A stretch of 64,000 bases of DNA, taken from positions 124,001 through 188,000 of the forward strand of contig CALWLJ010000005.1 of assembly GCA_944381495.1 (NCBI GenBank). The letters are read 5' to 3'. The notes beneath the pieces were generated by a model, which ran no database searches, was not told the DNA's origin, and was given only the letters and a program-made list of their open reading frames with translations. Shown piece after piece: positions 16,535-24,685 of this stretch (the stretch's first letter is position 1; each line of letters starts with the position of its first letter). This stretch comes from an uncultured Mediterraneibacter sp. GTDB lineage: Bacteria; Bacillota; Clostridia; Lachnospirales; Lachnospiraceae. Position numbers and translations under genes: made by a program.

Positions 16535-18058
16535 ATGCAGAAGAAAAAAGATAATAATAAGAGGGCAAAAAACAGTACAAAAGAAAGAAGCAGCCAGACG
16601 ATAAGCACCGGCTATACAAGGATAGATGACGAGCAGAGAAGGATCAGAAGAAGAAAACGGGAGATGCAGGTAAGAAAACAGAGAAGGCGGCTGATCATGG
16701 GCAGTTTTGCCGCATGTTTTGTCATTGCTGCGTGTGCGTTCGCTTTTCTGTATATGAATCCGCTCTTCCTGAAAGCAGAGGTCATTCAACAGGAGATGGC
16801 AGAGGATTTCAATCCGACTCAGAACATTGGATTTGTGTTTGGGGGAAAGGTAAAGCAGGTACAGGTCGAATCGTCTGTTGACACATCAAAGCCGGGAGAT
16901 TATGAAGTTACCTATACTTACCGGGGACATAAGAAAAAAGCAACTGTAGAAGTAAGAGATACAACGAAGCCGGAACTGGAGCTTCAGACTTACGCTACGG
17001 ACCTGGCGGAGACGATCACACCGGAACTTTTTGTCAAAGAAGTAAAGGACGCTTCGGAGGTCAAGGTCCGTTTTGAAAAAGAGGAAAAGTGGGACCAGGC
17101 AAAGACATACGAGATCGGCATCGTGGCAGAGGACGCCAGTGGAAATGAGACTATAAAAAAGACGAAGCTGATCAGAGAAAAGGATGAGAAAGGTCCTGAG
17201 ATCACAGGCGCCGATGATGTAGATATTATGCAGGGGAAGGATCTGGATCTCCAGAATGGAGTGACGGTTTCGGATAATATGGATCCCAACCCGTCCCTGA
17301 GTGTCAATACGGATCAGGTTGACCTGAACTCGCCGGGAACATATACGGCGGTATATACGGCAAAGGACCGCTCCGGAAATGAGACAACAGTAGAGCGGAA
17401 GATCGTAGTTGAAGAGAACCCGGAGCTGGAGGAGAAGATCGTCTATCTGACCTTTGACGACGGGCCGTCAGAGAATACAGGGAAGATACTGGACATACTG
17501 AAGAAATATAATGCAAAGGCAACATTCTTCGTGACAGGAAATAACCAGAAACACGATGATCTGATGAAACGGGCGCACGACGAAGGTCATTCCATCGGGC
17601 TACATACATATACTCATGATTATGCGAAGCTCTATGCATCTGAGGAAGCATATTTTGACGATCTTCAGAAGATATCGGATCTGGTTGAGAAGGTGACAGG
17701 AGAGAAGTCTTATCTGATCAGATTCCCGGGCGGATCAAGCAATACAGTCAGCAAGAAATATGTGCCGGGACTGATGACTAAGCTTACGAAAGCAGTTCAG
17801 GAGAAGGGATATCAGTACTTTGACTGGAACTGTGACTCAACCGACGCAGAAGGGAACAACCGTCCTGTAGAGAAACTGGTGGCAAATGCTACGTCCAGTT
17901 CTCAGAAACATATCAATATCCTGATGCATGACACGGATGCAAAGGATACGACAGTAGAAGCACTGCCGAAGATCATCGAGTATTACCGGGCAAAGGGCTA
18001 TACCTTCAAAGGACTGACGGCGAATTCCTTTGCGCCTCATCACAAAGTAAATAACTAG
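16535..18058 (+). CDS. Membrane-anchored polysaccharide deacetylase (CE4) with bacterial Ig-like domains
   Basis: This 507-residue protein has a lysine/arginine-rich cytosolic tail, one membrane segment at about residues 53-74, then extracellular Ig-like domains of the DUF5011 type (endings such as YTAKDRSGNETTVERKIVV). A C-terminal NodB domain follows. Catalytic and metal residues are visible: Asp308-Asp309 in TFDDGPS, His357 and His361 in HTYTH, and RFPGGSS. Such enzymes remove N-acetyl groups from cell-wall glycans, often giving lysozyme resistance. It is transcribed alone, with its own promoter and terminator. The start follows GGGGAA; the basic tail before the anchor is normal for this family in Clostridia. 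Confidence 0.9.
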   Translation: MQKKKDNNKRAKNSTKERSSQTISTGYTRIDDEQRRIRRRKREMQVRKQRRRLIMGSFAACFVIAACAFAFLYMNPLFLKAEVIQQEMAEDFNPTQNIGFVFGGKVKQVQVESSVDTSKPGDYEVTYTYRGHKKKATVEVRDTTKPELELQTYATDLAETITPELFVKEVKDASEVKVRFEKEEKWDQAKTYEIGIVAEDASGNETIKKTKLIREKDEKGPEITGADDVDIMQGKDLDLQNGVTVSDNMDPNPSLSVNTDQVDLNSPGTYTAVYTAKDRSGNETTVERKIVVEENPELEEKIVYLTFDDGPSENTGKILDILKKYNAKATFFVTGNNQKHDDLMKRAHDEGHSIGLHTYTHDYAKLYASEEAYFDDLQKISDLVEKVTGEKSYLIRFPGGSSNTVSKKYVPGLMTKLTKAVQEKGYQYFDWNCDSTDAEGNNRPVEKLVANATSSSQKHINILMHDTDAKDTTVEALPKIIEYYRAKGYTFKGLTANSFAPHHKVNN

Positions 18059-18102
18059 AGATAAAGGCAGTCAGATATGCGTTTATGCATAGAACAGCAG
18101 AG

Positions 18103-18150
18103 AAGACAGACAGGAGATTTCCGCTTTGGATTCCTGTCTGTCTTTCATTA
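18103..18150 (+). terminator. Terminator between convergent deacetylase and metal ATPase genes
   Basis: AAGACAGACAGGA (18103-18115) pairs with TCCTGTCTGTCTT (18132-18144) in a perfect 13-bp stem, then TCATTATTCTTT. It may work on both strands. Confidence 0.8.
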
Positions 18151-18158
18151 TTCTTTCT

Positions 18159-20039
18159 TTATTTCTGTCGATTCTGTTTCTTCCATGTAAGCAGAAATGC
18201 CGAATTGATAATGACAAGTACGGAACCTGCATTATGGACCAGCGCCCCGACCACAGGATTCAGGATGCCTGTAATGGCAAGGATAATGGCAATAAAGTTT
18301 AAAGTCATGGAAAAGGTCAGGTTAAGCCGGATCGTTGTCATCATACGTCTGGACAGCAGCATGAGATGAGGCAGTTCACGGATCTCATCATTGACCAGCG
18401 CAATGTCAGCAGCGTCCACTGCAATATCGCTGCCGATTCCTCCCATGGCGATTCCCACGTATGCCTTTTTCAGTGCCGGAGCGTCATTGATACCGTCTCC
18501 GATCATACAGACCTGATTGCCCTGCTTCTGGTAAGTATCGATACTCTCCAGTTTGTCTTCCGGAAGACAGTCAGATACAACTTCCTGAATGTGGAGCTGT
18601 CCCGCGATAAATTCTGCGGCATTCCTGTGATCGCCGGTCAGGAGAACAGGTGTAACACCGGTTTCCTTCAGTCTGCTTATCGTTCCGGCGGCATCCGGAC
18701 GGACTGTGTCCGAGAGCGCAATGAATCCTGCTGCCCTTCCGTCTGCGGCAATCCAGATGACCGTACATCCTTCATCCAGATATTTTTCTGAGAGCTGAGG
18801 CAGGATATCAGGAACAGGAATTCCTTTCTCTGACATAAGCTTTTCGTTTCCGGCATAAATCTCTGTTCCGTGTATGGAAGCCTGAACCCCCTGCCCGGGC
18901 AGCATATGAAAGTCATCAGGCTGAGGGATACAGGTATCTTTGCTTTCCTTATAACAGCGTACAATGGCCTTCCCCAGAGGATGTTCGGAATTCAGCTCAG
19001 CAGATGCCGTATATTGATAGAGGAGATCCTCCGGCAGCTCCGGGATGATACTTTCTACAGCGGCAACCTGGGGAACCCCGTATGTAAGAGTGCCTGTTTT
19101 GTCAAATGTAATATGGGAGACTTCCGCCAGCCTTTCCAGGGCGTCGCCTTCTCTGACAAGAAAGCCGTGCTTTGTGGCATTTCCGATGGCTGCCATGATG
19201 GCAGTGGGAGTGGCAAGTACAAGAGCGCAGGGACAGAAGACAACAAGGATGGTAACGGCGCGGATGATCTCTCCGGTGATCAGCCAGGTAAGGACGGCGG
19301 ATGTCAGGGCGATGACTACGACCCAGGTGGCCCACCGGTCTGCAATCCCGACGATCTTCGCCTTGCCTGCATCGGCAGACTGTACCAGCCGGATCATTCT
19401 CTGAATGGAGCTGTCTTCCCCTACCTTTACGGCCTCCATTTCAAAGGCTCCGAACTGATTTACTGTTCCGCTGGAAACATCGTCCCCCGGTCCTTTATCC
19501 ACGGGAAGAGATTCCCCGGTCATGACAGCCTGGTTTACAGAGGTCTCTCCGGTCAGGATCCTGCCGTCTACAGGAATCGTTTCCCCGGGAAGGACACGAA
19601 GCCTGTCTCCCACCCGGATCTGTCCGGCGTCAATAACTTCCTCGCCGGAAGCAGTGATCCTCCGGGCTGTACGTGGAGTCAGCTTCACCAGCCGCTCGAT
19701 ACCTGCCCGTGCCCGTGCGACGGTAAGATCTTCAAGCAGGGCTCCAAGCTGCATGATAAATGCTACCTCACCTGCAGCAAAATCTTCGCCGATGATGACA
19801 GACGCGATCAGAGCAAGAGATACAAGTACATCGGCCTTGATGTCAAAGGCAGTCACAAGCCCGATCACAGCCTCAAGGATAATGGGGATCCCGCACAGAA
19901 TAATGGCAACCCATGCCAGGTCAAAAGAAAAAGGGGAGAAACCGAAAAGGCTGAGCAGAAGCGCAGCAACGGACAGGATAAGAAAAGTAATATCCCGTTT
20001 CGTTCCTCCCCATTCCAGTAATTCTTCCAGTTTTTTCAT
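18159..20039 (-). CDS. P1B-type heavy-metal transporting ATPase
   Basis: This metal-exporting P-type ATPase has 626 residues. The transmembrane metal site is CPC (Cys269-Pro-Cys271), the phosphorylated aspartate is Asp313 in DKTGTLT, and the hinge GDGINDAPAL is near 514-523. There is no N-terminal heavy-metal-associated domain. The last membrane segment carries HNAGSVLV, which is neither the MxxSS of classical copper pumps nor the DxG of zinc/cadmium pumps, so the metal is uncertain. AGGAGGTAACTG precedes the ATG. The promoter carries CsoR-like operator sites and a copper-type csoR lies upstream, which points to copper or another thiophilic metal. Confidence 0.9.
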   Translation of the reverse strand: MKKLEELLEWGGTKRDITFLILSVAALLLSLFGFSPFSFDLAWVAIILCGIPIILEAVIGLVTAFDIKADVLVSLALIASVIIGEDFAAGEVAFIMQLGALLEDLTVARARAGIERLVKLTPRTARRITASGEEVIDAGQIRVGDRLRVLPGETIPVDGRILTGETSVNQAVMTGESLPVDKGPGDDVSSGTVNQFGAFEMEAVKVGEDSSIQRMIRLVQSADAGKAKIVGIADRWATWVVVIALTSAVLTWLITGEIIRAVTILVVFCPCALVLATPTAIMAAIGNATKHGFLVREGDALERLAEVSHITFDKTGTLTYGVPQVAAVESIIPELPEDLLYQYTASAELNSEHPLGKAIVRCYKESKDTCIPQPDDFHMLPGQGVQASIHGTEIYAGNEKLMSEKGIPVPDILPQLSEKYLDEGCTVIWIAADGRAAGFIALSDTVRPDAAGTISRLKETGVTPVLLTGDHRNAAEFIAGQLHIQEVVSDCLPEDKLESIDTYQKQGNQVCMIGDGINDAPALKKAYVGIAMGGIGSDIAVDAADIALVNDEIRELPHLMLLSRRMMTTIRLNLTFSMTLNFIAIILAITGILNPVVGALVHNAGSVLVIINSAFLLTWKKQNRQK

Positions 20040-20074
20040 GATCAGTTACCTCCTCATAAGCAACGGTGATGATA

Positions 20075-20092
20075 ATATACCTATATGGGTAT
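20075..20092 (-). promoter_or_regulatory. Second CsoR-like operator near the metal ATPase start
   Basis: TATACC-TATAT-GGGTAT, close to the half-sites of the operator at 20103-20120, lies between the promoter and the start codon, just downstream of the expected transcription start. A further GGGTAT follows at 20093-20098. Two sites would allow tight repression. Confidence 0.5.
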
Positions 20093-20098
20093 GGGTAT

Positions 20099-20129
20099 AT
20101 TATATACCTATGAGGGTATATACTGTCAA
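20099..20129 (-). promoter_or_regulatory. Metal ATPase promoter with CsoR-like operator
   Basis: On the minus strand TTGACA (20124-20129) is followed after 17 bases by TATATA, or after 19 by TATAAT (20099-20104). The spacer holds TATACC-N6-GGTATA (20103-20120), an inverted repeat of the sort bound by CsoR repressors. Binding would block RNA polymerase directly. Confidence 0.75.
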
Positions 20130-20173
20130 GAATGTTTGATGCAAATTTTAGTTACTGGTCATTTGTTCTTGGG

Positions 20174-20325
20174 TGTCCGCCATAACGGAGCTGTGTTGTC
20201 CCGGCAGCCGCGCTTTCGCTCGGAGCATAGCGCAGCGGACACGTAAAGCCGCAAAGGACGCGGCTTAAGTGCCGGCGCTCTGCTACGGGCCTTCGTGACA
20301 ACACAGCTCCGTTATGGCTGGATAC
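20174..20325 (-). repeat. Long palindromic intergenic element with 22-bp terminal inverted repeats
   Basis: A perfect 22-bp inverted repeat (20179-20200 with 20297-20318, beginning GCCATAACGGAGCTGTG) encloses a GC-rich middle of about 96 bases. The middle has its own stems: CCGGCA/TGCCGG (20201-20206 with 20270-20275) and AAGCCGC/GCGGCTT (20246-20252 with 20260-20266). The ends outside the repeat (TATCCA on one side, GGACA on the other) match those of the short element at 7928-7970, in inverted orientation. It codes for no protein. It looks like a non-autonomous mobile or structured-RNA element. Confidence 0.7.
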
Positions 20326-20359
20326 TGGGAAGAATGGACAGTAATAAAATTTACAGATA

Positions 20360-20397
20360 AGAAAAGAGCCCTGGATAAAATATGTTCCAAAGCTCTT
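20360..20397 (-). terminator. Probable csoR terminator
   Basis: On the minus strand AAGAGC pairs with GCTCTT, extended by TGG/CCA after two mismatches, then TTTTCTTAT follows. It lies about 75 bases after the csoR stop. Confidence 0.55.
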
Positions 20398-20472
20398 ATT
20401 GCCGGATGCCGGATATATGTAGTTCTTCTGTCTATTTGTAGATATATAATATCTTTGCTCAGATTCTTCCGG

Positions 20473-20748
20473 TTATTTCATATTGGCAAACCGTTCTACG
20501 GCTTTTGTAAAGCTGGCAATCGTCTGATCCACATCTCCGTGTTCGATCCCGTCACGGACGCAGTGGTTGATATGTCCTTCCAGAACAATCTGCCCGACAC
20601 GGTGAAGAGCAGACTTGGCCGCATTGATCTGAGAGAGAATATCCTCACATGGAATATCCTCATCGATCATCCTGTCAATCGCCTGCACCTGCCCGATGAT
20701 CTTCTTCAGACGTCTGTGAAGATTGTCAGAATCCATACACTGTCGCAT
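20473..20748 (-). CDS. csoR: CsoR family metal-sensing transcriptional repressor
   Basis: This four-helix repressor of the CsoR/RcnR family has 91 residues. The copper-binding triad is complete: Cys34, His59 and Cys63 (DIPCEDI and GHINHCV), matching Cys36-His61-Cys65 of Mycobacterium CsoR, so Cu(I) sensing is the best guess. The start at 20748 is chosen for AAGGAGG eight bases upstream; the longer frame to 20805 begins with a polar stretch unlike the family. It has its own promoter just after galT and lies upstream of a metal ATPase gene with CsoR-like operators, so it should repress that pump. Confidence 0.88.
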   Translation of the reverse strand: MRQCMDSDNLHRRLKKIIGQVQAIDRMIDEDIPCEDILSQINAAKSALHRVGQIVLEGHINHCVRDGIEHGDVDQTIASFTKAVERFANMK

Positions 20749-20784
20749 CTGTAAAGCCTCCTTGTCCGAATCAATATTATTACT

Positions 20785-20813
20785 ATTATCTGGCCTTACA
20801 ACCACCTTGTCAA
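20785..20813 (-). promoter_or_regulatory. csoR promoter
   Basis: On the minus strand TTGACA (20808-20813) and GATAAT (20785-20790) are spaced by 17 bases. It lies between the galT stop and the csoR ribosome binding site. No TATACC-type operator was seen in it. Confidence 0.7.
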
Positions 20814-20826
20814 GAAAAATCCGGAT

Positions 20827-22317
20827 TTAAAGCACAGAGATAAATCTGCGGAATGCCGTCAGTCCTTCTTCATTGCATTTGTACACCCCGGCGTCTTCCA
20901 GTACCTGACAGAAGACTTTTCCTACTTCCTGCTCCAGGATATGGTCGATGTTTTCTTCATTGATATCCGGATAAGACGGAAGGAATTCATCTACCCAGTC
21001 GGCATGTTTTGCAATCTGGTCGTTGCTGCGGATATCCTTGCCTTCCAGAATATACTCGCGGAGAAGTTCCATCTCACCTTTCAGACGGGCGGGAAGAACG
21101 GCAAGGCCCATAACCTCGATCAGCCCGATGTTCTCCTTCTTGATGTGATGGAGATTTGCATGGGGATGATATACGCCAAGCGGGTGCTCCTCCGTTGTAA
21201 TATTGTTACGCAGTGTCAGGTCAAGCTCATACAGGTCTCCCCGTTTACGGGCGATCGGAGTGATCGTGTTGTGGGGCGTGCCGTCAGTCTCTGCGAAGAT
21301 AAAGGCGTCTTCATCTGTGTATCCGCGCCATTTATTCAGGATATGTTCCGCCAGATCAATGATCCGGTTTTCGTCAGCACACTGAAGACGGATCACGGAC
21401 AGAGGCCATTTTACAATACCTGCAGTGACGTCTTCGTAACCGGATACTGTGAAGTTCTCAATGACAGGCGCCTTTGCCATGGCGAAGGTGTAGTTTCCTC
21501 CCTGGAAATGATCATGGCTCAGGATCGATCCGCCGACAATCGGAAGATCCGCGTTGGAACCCAGGAAGTAGTGGGGGAACAGTTTGATGAAGTCAAACAG
21601 CTTGGCAAATGCGCTGCGGTCGATTTTCATCGGAATATGCTCTCCGTTAAAGACAATACAGTGTTCATTGTAGTATACATAGGGAGAATACTGGAAGCCC
21701 CATTTCTTCCCCTGAATGGTGATGGGGATGATCCTGTGATTCTCTCTGGCCGGATGGTTCGTCCTGCCGGCATATCCTTCATTCTCCATGCAGAGCTGAC
21801 ATTTCGGATAAGAGGAAGATTTGGCTGCACCGGCGGCTGCGATGGCTTTGGGATCCTTCTCCGGTTTGGAAAGATTGATCGTAATATCCAGTGTGCCGTA
21901 CTCTGTGTCAACAGTCCATTTACGGTCCTTTTTGATACGGTAGCGGCGGATATAGTCGCTGTCCTGGCTCAGCTTGTAATAGTAAGCTGTCGCTGCCTCC
22001 GGTGAAGTTTTGTATTCCTCCCAGAATTTTTCCTGGATCTGAGCGGGACGGGGGACCAGACAGTTCATAAGACGGGTATCAAAAAGATCCCGGTATGTAA
22101 CACTGTCTTCGATCAGGCCCCGCTTAACAGCCTCATTCAGCAGGTCTGCCAGAACGTCCTCGAGTACGATATTGTCAAGGTCGCAGTCTACGTCCTCATA
22201 GTCGTCTTCTTTCATCACATCCAGCAGAAGATTGGTTGTGTAGATCCGCTCGGTTTCCGGGGTGAGTCCGGTGTTGATGCCGTACTGGACAAGTTTCTTG
22301 ATTGATTCGTAAAGCAT
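20827..22317 (-). CDS. galT: UDP-glucose--hexose-1-phosphate uridylyltransferase (Firmicutes type)
   Basis: This 496-residue enzyme is the long Firmicutes form of GalT. It exchanges UMP between UDP-glucose and galactose 1-phosphate, yielding UDP-galactose and glucose 1-phosphate in the Leloir pathway. The diagnostic run YHPHANLHHIKKENIGLIEV near residue 400 is present, with HDHFQGG in the middle as the likely catalytic region. GGGAGG precedes the ATG. It follows galK in the same direction after a 78-base gap with a small hairpin. It uses galactose 1-phosphate both from GalK and from the GH112 phosphorylase. Confidence 0.95.
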   Translation of the reverse strand: MLYESIKKLVQYGINTGLTPETERIYTTNLLLDVMKEDDYEDVDCDLDNIVLEDVLADLLNEAVKRGLIEDSVTYRDLFDTRLMNCLVPRPAQIQEKFWEEYKTSPEAATAYYYKLSQDSDYIRRYRIKKDRKWTVDTEYGTLDITINLSKPEKDPKAIAAAGAAKSSSYPKCQLCMENEGYAGRTNHPARENHRIIPITIQGKKWGFQYSPYVYYNEHCIVFNGEHIPMKIDRSAFAKLFDFIKLFPHYFLGSNADLPIVGGSILSHDHFQGGNYTFAMAKAPVIENFTVSGYEDVTAGIVKWPLSVIRLQCADENRIIDLAEHILNKWRGYTDEDAFIFAETDGTPHNTITPIARKRGDLYELDLTLRNNITTEEHPLGVYHPHANLHHIKKENIGLIEVMGLAVLPARLKGEMELLREYILEGKDIRSNDQIAKHADWVDEFLPSYPDINEENIDHILEQEVGKVFCQVLEDAGVYKCNEEGLTAFRRFISVL

Positions 22318-22353
22318 TGCGTTTTCCTCCCTGTAATATATTTATGGTACTGT

Positions 22354-22370
22354 GGATTGCTCTGCAATCC
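22354..22370 (-). other. Small hairpin between galK and galT
   Basis: GGATTGC (22354-22360) pairs with GCAATCC (22364-22370) over a three-base loop. There is no T run, so it is probably an mRNA stability element. Confidence 0.4.
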
Positions 22371-22395
22371 GGATAAATGAGCGTCAGTTGTTTTG

Positions 22396-23565
22396 TCAGT
22401 CAATGCGGGAAGCGCCGTCTCCGATGTCAACTGTGTAAAATTCCGCATCGTGTCCGACTCTCTCTTTGTAGGCTTTTCCGATTGATTCGATAAAGGTATC
22501 TACTGCATCATTTTTTACAATACTTACAGTACAGCCGCCGAATCCGCCGCCTGTGATGCGGGATCCGATCACACCCGGGATCTTCCATGCAAGATCAACC
22601 AGAATATCAATCTCTTCACAGGATACTTCATAATCATCGCGGAGAGATACATGAGACATGTTCATCAGTTCACCGAAGCGGGTCAGATCGCCTGCCTTCA
22701 GTGCAGCTACCGCATCAATCGTGCGCTGATTTTCATATACAGCGTGTTTTGCACGTTTCAGGCATATCGGATCCTGGATCAGACTCTTGTGCGACTCGAA
22801 TTCCTCCGGAGTCAGATTTCCAAGAGAATCAATCTCCATACCTTTCTGCATGGCCTCAAGAGCTTCCGCACATTCTCTTCGGCGGTCGTTGTATGCGGAG
22901 TCAACAAGGCTGTGTTTTACTTTACTGTTGGTGATAATAATCTTTGCATCCTCAAGGTCGATAGGAGCGTATTCGTAGTTCAGTGTGCTAGTGTCCAGGA
23001 AAATGGCGTTGTCCTTTTTGCCCATAGCTACAGCAAACTGATCCATGATACCGCAGTTGCATCCATTGAAGTTGTTCTCAGAGAACTGACCGATCAGGGC
23101 AAGATCCGTCATAGTCAGGGAATCAAATCCATACAGATCTCTTAAGATCACTCCGGTAAGAACCTCCAGAGAAGCGGAGGAGGAGAGTCCGGATCCGTTG
23201 GGGATATTCCCCCAGATCACCATATCAAAACCTTTGTCAGGCACAAATCCCTTTTCGCAGAAGGCCCACACAACACCAAGCGGATAATTGGCCCAGTTAT
23301 ATTCTTTTTTATTTGTCAGGTCATCCAGTGAAGCTTCTACAACACCGAACGAATTCAGATTCATTGAGTAAAAATGTATCAGACGATCTTCCCGCATCCG
23401 TGCGGCGCCGTATGTACCCAGCGTCAATGCGCAGGGAAATACATGCCCGCCGTTATAATCTGTATGTTCCCCGATCAGATTGACCCGGCCCGGGGAAAAA
23501 TAGAAACGAGTGCCGTCCGTATTTCCGAACAGCTCAGCAAATTTGTCAAATAATTTTTTTTTCAT
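22396..23565 (-). CDS. galK: Galactokinase
   Basis: This GHMP kinase of 389 residues phosphorylates galactose at C1 with ATP. The galactokinase signature PGRVNLIGEHTDYNGGH is near residues 26-42, the ATP-binding GSGLSSSAS lies near 125-133, and the C-terminal motif GGGFGGC is present. AAGGAGG precedes the ATG. It is the first gene of a galK-galT operon and is read divergently from an AraC gene at 23791, whose product is its likely activator. The region ahead has a TATAAT-like box but no good -35, as expected for an activator-dependent promoter. Confidence 0.96.
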   Translation of the reverse strand: MKKKLFDKFAELFGNTDGTRFYFSPGRVNLIGEHTDYNGGHVFPCALTLGTYGAARMREDRLIHFYSMNLNSFGVVEASLDDLTNKKEYNWANYPLGVVWAFCEKGFVPDKGFDMVIWGNIPNGSGLSSSASLEVLTGVILRDLYGFDSLTMTDLALIGQFSENNFNGCNCGIMDQFAVAMGKKDNAIFLDTSTLNYEYAPIDLEDAKIIITNSKVKHSLVDSAYNDRRRECAEALEAMQKGMEIDSLGNLTPEEFESHKSLIQDPICLKRAKHAVYENQRTIDAVAALKAGDLTRFGELMNMSHVSLRDDYEVSCEEIDILVDLAWKIPGVIGSRITGGGFGGCTVSIVKNDAVDTFIESIGKAYKERVGHDAEFYTVDIGDGASRID

Positions 23566-23688
23566 TTTTCTGTCCTCCTTAAATTACATCCGTATATGTA
23601 TATTGTTCAGGAATCTGTATCTGTTTTAATTATATATGGAGCAGCCCGGAGCGTATATAAAAAATACGTGCAAATATATGTAAAAATG

Positions 23689-23717
23689 TTGCGGTAATAA
23701 AATTGAAAGACTATAAT
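23689..23717 (+). promoter_or_regulatory. Promoter of the araC gene divergent from galK
   Basis: TTGCGG (23689-23694) and TATAAT (23712-23717) are spaced by 17 bases, about 70 bases upstream of the start codon. Confidence 0.6.
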
Positions 23718-23790
23718 AAAACGAGGAGTAAGGAGGACGAAGGAGCGGACAGGAAATGCATCTGCTGCGGTCCGGATAGGAGAAATTATC

Positions 23791-24630
23791 ATGTCAGATA
23801 CATATAAACATTCTTATAAAGCGGAAGATGATCTGCTGAATTCTCTTTCTGTCTATAATGTGGGGTACCAGAAATGCGAACCTGGATACCAGTGGGGCCC
23901 CGGAGTGAGAGATCATTACTGTATTCATTATATTCTGTCTGGCAGTGGTTACTATTCTGCCGGAGGGCGTGCCTGCCGGCTGAGCGAGGGAGATACGTTT
24001 ATACTCTTCCCGGGGGAGGAAGTCCAATACTATGCAGACCGGGAGGAACCATGGGAATATGCCTGGGCAGGTTTCATGGGAACGGATGCCGCATCGATCA
24101 TCCGTTCAACGGACTTTTCCAAAGAAAGTCCTTATATTCGTCAGGGGAAGATACCGGGTGAAGAGATACGGCGAGGAATCGAGAATATATATATGGCAAA
24201 GGGCAGTACTTATGAGGCTACTGTGGCAATGGCAGGAGCTTTGTACACGCTGCTGGCGGTCTTCATGCATTATTCAGCAGGGAAGGAACAGGAAAAGGAT
24301 GTGCAGCTGACATATGTGGAGAAGGCGGAAACATATATCGGAACGAATTATTCCTATCCGATCACAGTGGAGGATGTGGCTTCTTATGTAGGAATCAGCC
24401 GCAGCCATCTCTTCCGGTCGTTTCAGACGTATATGGGGAAGTCCCCGAAGGAGTATCTGTCTGAATACCGTATCAAGCAGGCATGCCACCTGCTGAAAGA
24501 GACCGGGCTGTCAATCTCGGCTATCGCCTATTCGGTGGGATTTGAGAATAATCTGTATTTTTCGAAAGCTTTTCGCAAACAGAAAGGAACCAGCCCGACG
24601 GAATACCGGAGAAAGCATACAATGGAATGA
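23791..24630 (+). CDS. AraC family regulator, probable galactose operon regulator
   Basis: This 279-residue regulator has an N-terminal cupin domain (VRDHYCIHYILSGSGYYSAGG, shortened here to its core HYILSGSGYY) and a C-terminal double helix-turn-helix (EDVASYVGISRSHLFRSFQ and SAIAYSVGFENNLYFSKAF). The arrangement resembles MsmR/RafR-type sugar regulators. It is divergent from galK-galT across a 225-base region, so control of that operon is the simplest reading. ATAGGAG precedes the ATG. Confidence 0.88.
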   Translation: MSDTYKHSYKAEDDLLNSLSVYNVGYQKCEPGYQWGPGVRDHYCIHYILSGSGYYSAGGRACRLSEGDTFILFPGEEVQYYADREEPWEYAWAGFMGTDAASIIRSTDFSKESPYIRQGKIPGEEIRRGIENIYMAKGSTYEATVAMAGALYTLLAVFMHYSAGKEQEKDVQLTYVEKAETYIGTNYSYPITVEDVASYVGISRSHLFRSFQTYMGKSPKEYLSEYRIKQACHLLKETGLSISAIAYSVGFENNLYFSKAFRKQKGTSPTEYRRKHTME

Positions 24631-24685
24631 GGACAGCTCCATCTGCATATTCATATTCTGAATAACAGTTGCGGGAAGGTCTGTA

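Larger units (their letters stand above)
20140..20472. other. Intergenic region between csoR and the metal ATPase
   Basis: This 333-base gap contains the palindromic element at 20174-20325 and the csoR terminator at 20360-20397. No open frame with a ribosome binding site was seen on either strand. Confidence 0.7.

Noticed and set aside
18870..20021. Plus-strand open frame of 383 codons
   Set aside because: It is antisense to the metal ATPase gene, whose motifs are all intact; the translated product is low-complexity and unlike any family.
20174..20325. The long palindromic element as an insertion sequence
   Set aside because: It is about 150 bases and has no transposase frame.
20941..22005. 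Plus-strand open frame of 354 codons
   Set aside because: It is antisense to galT, without start signals or domains.
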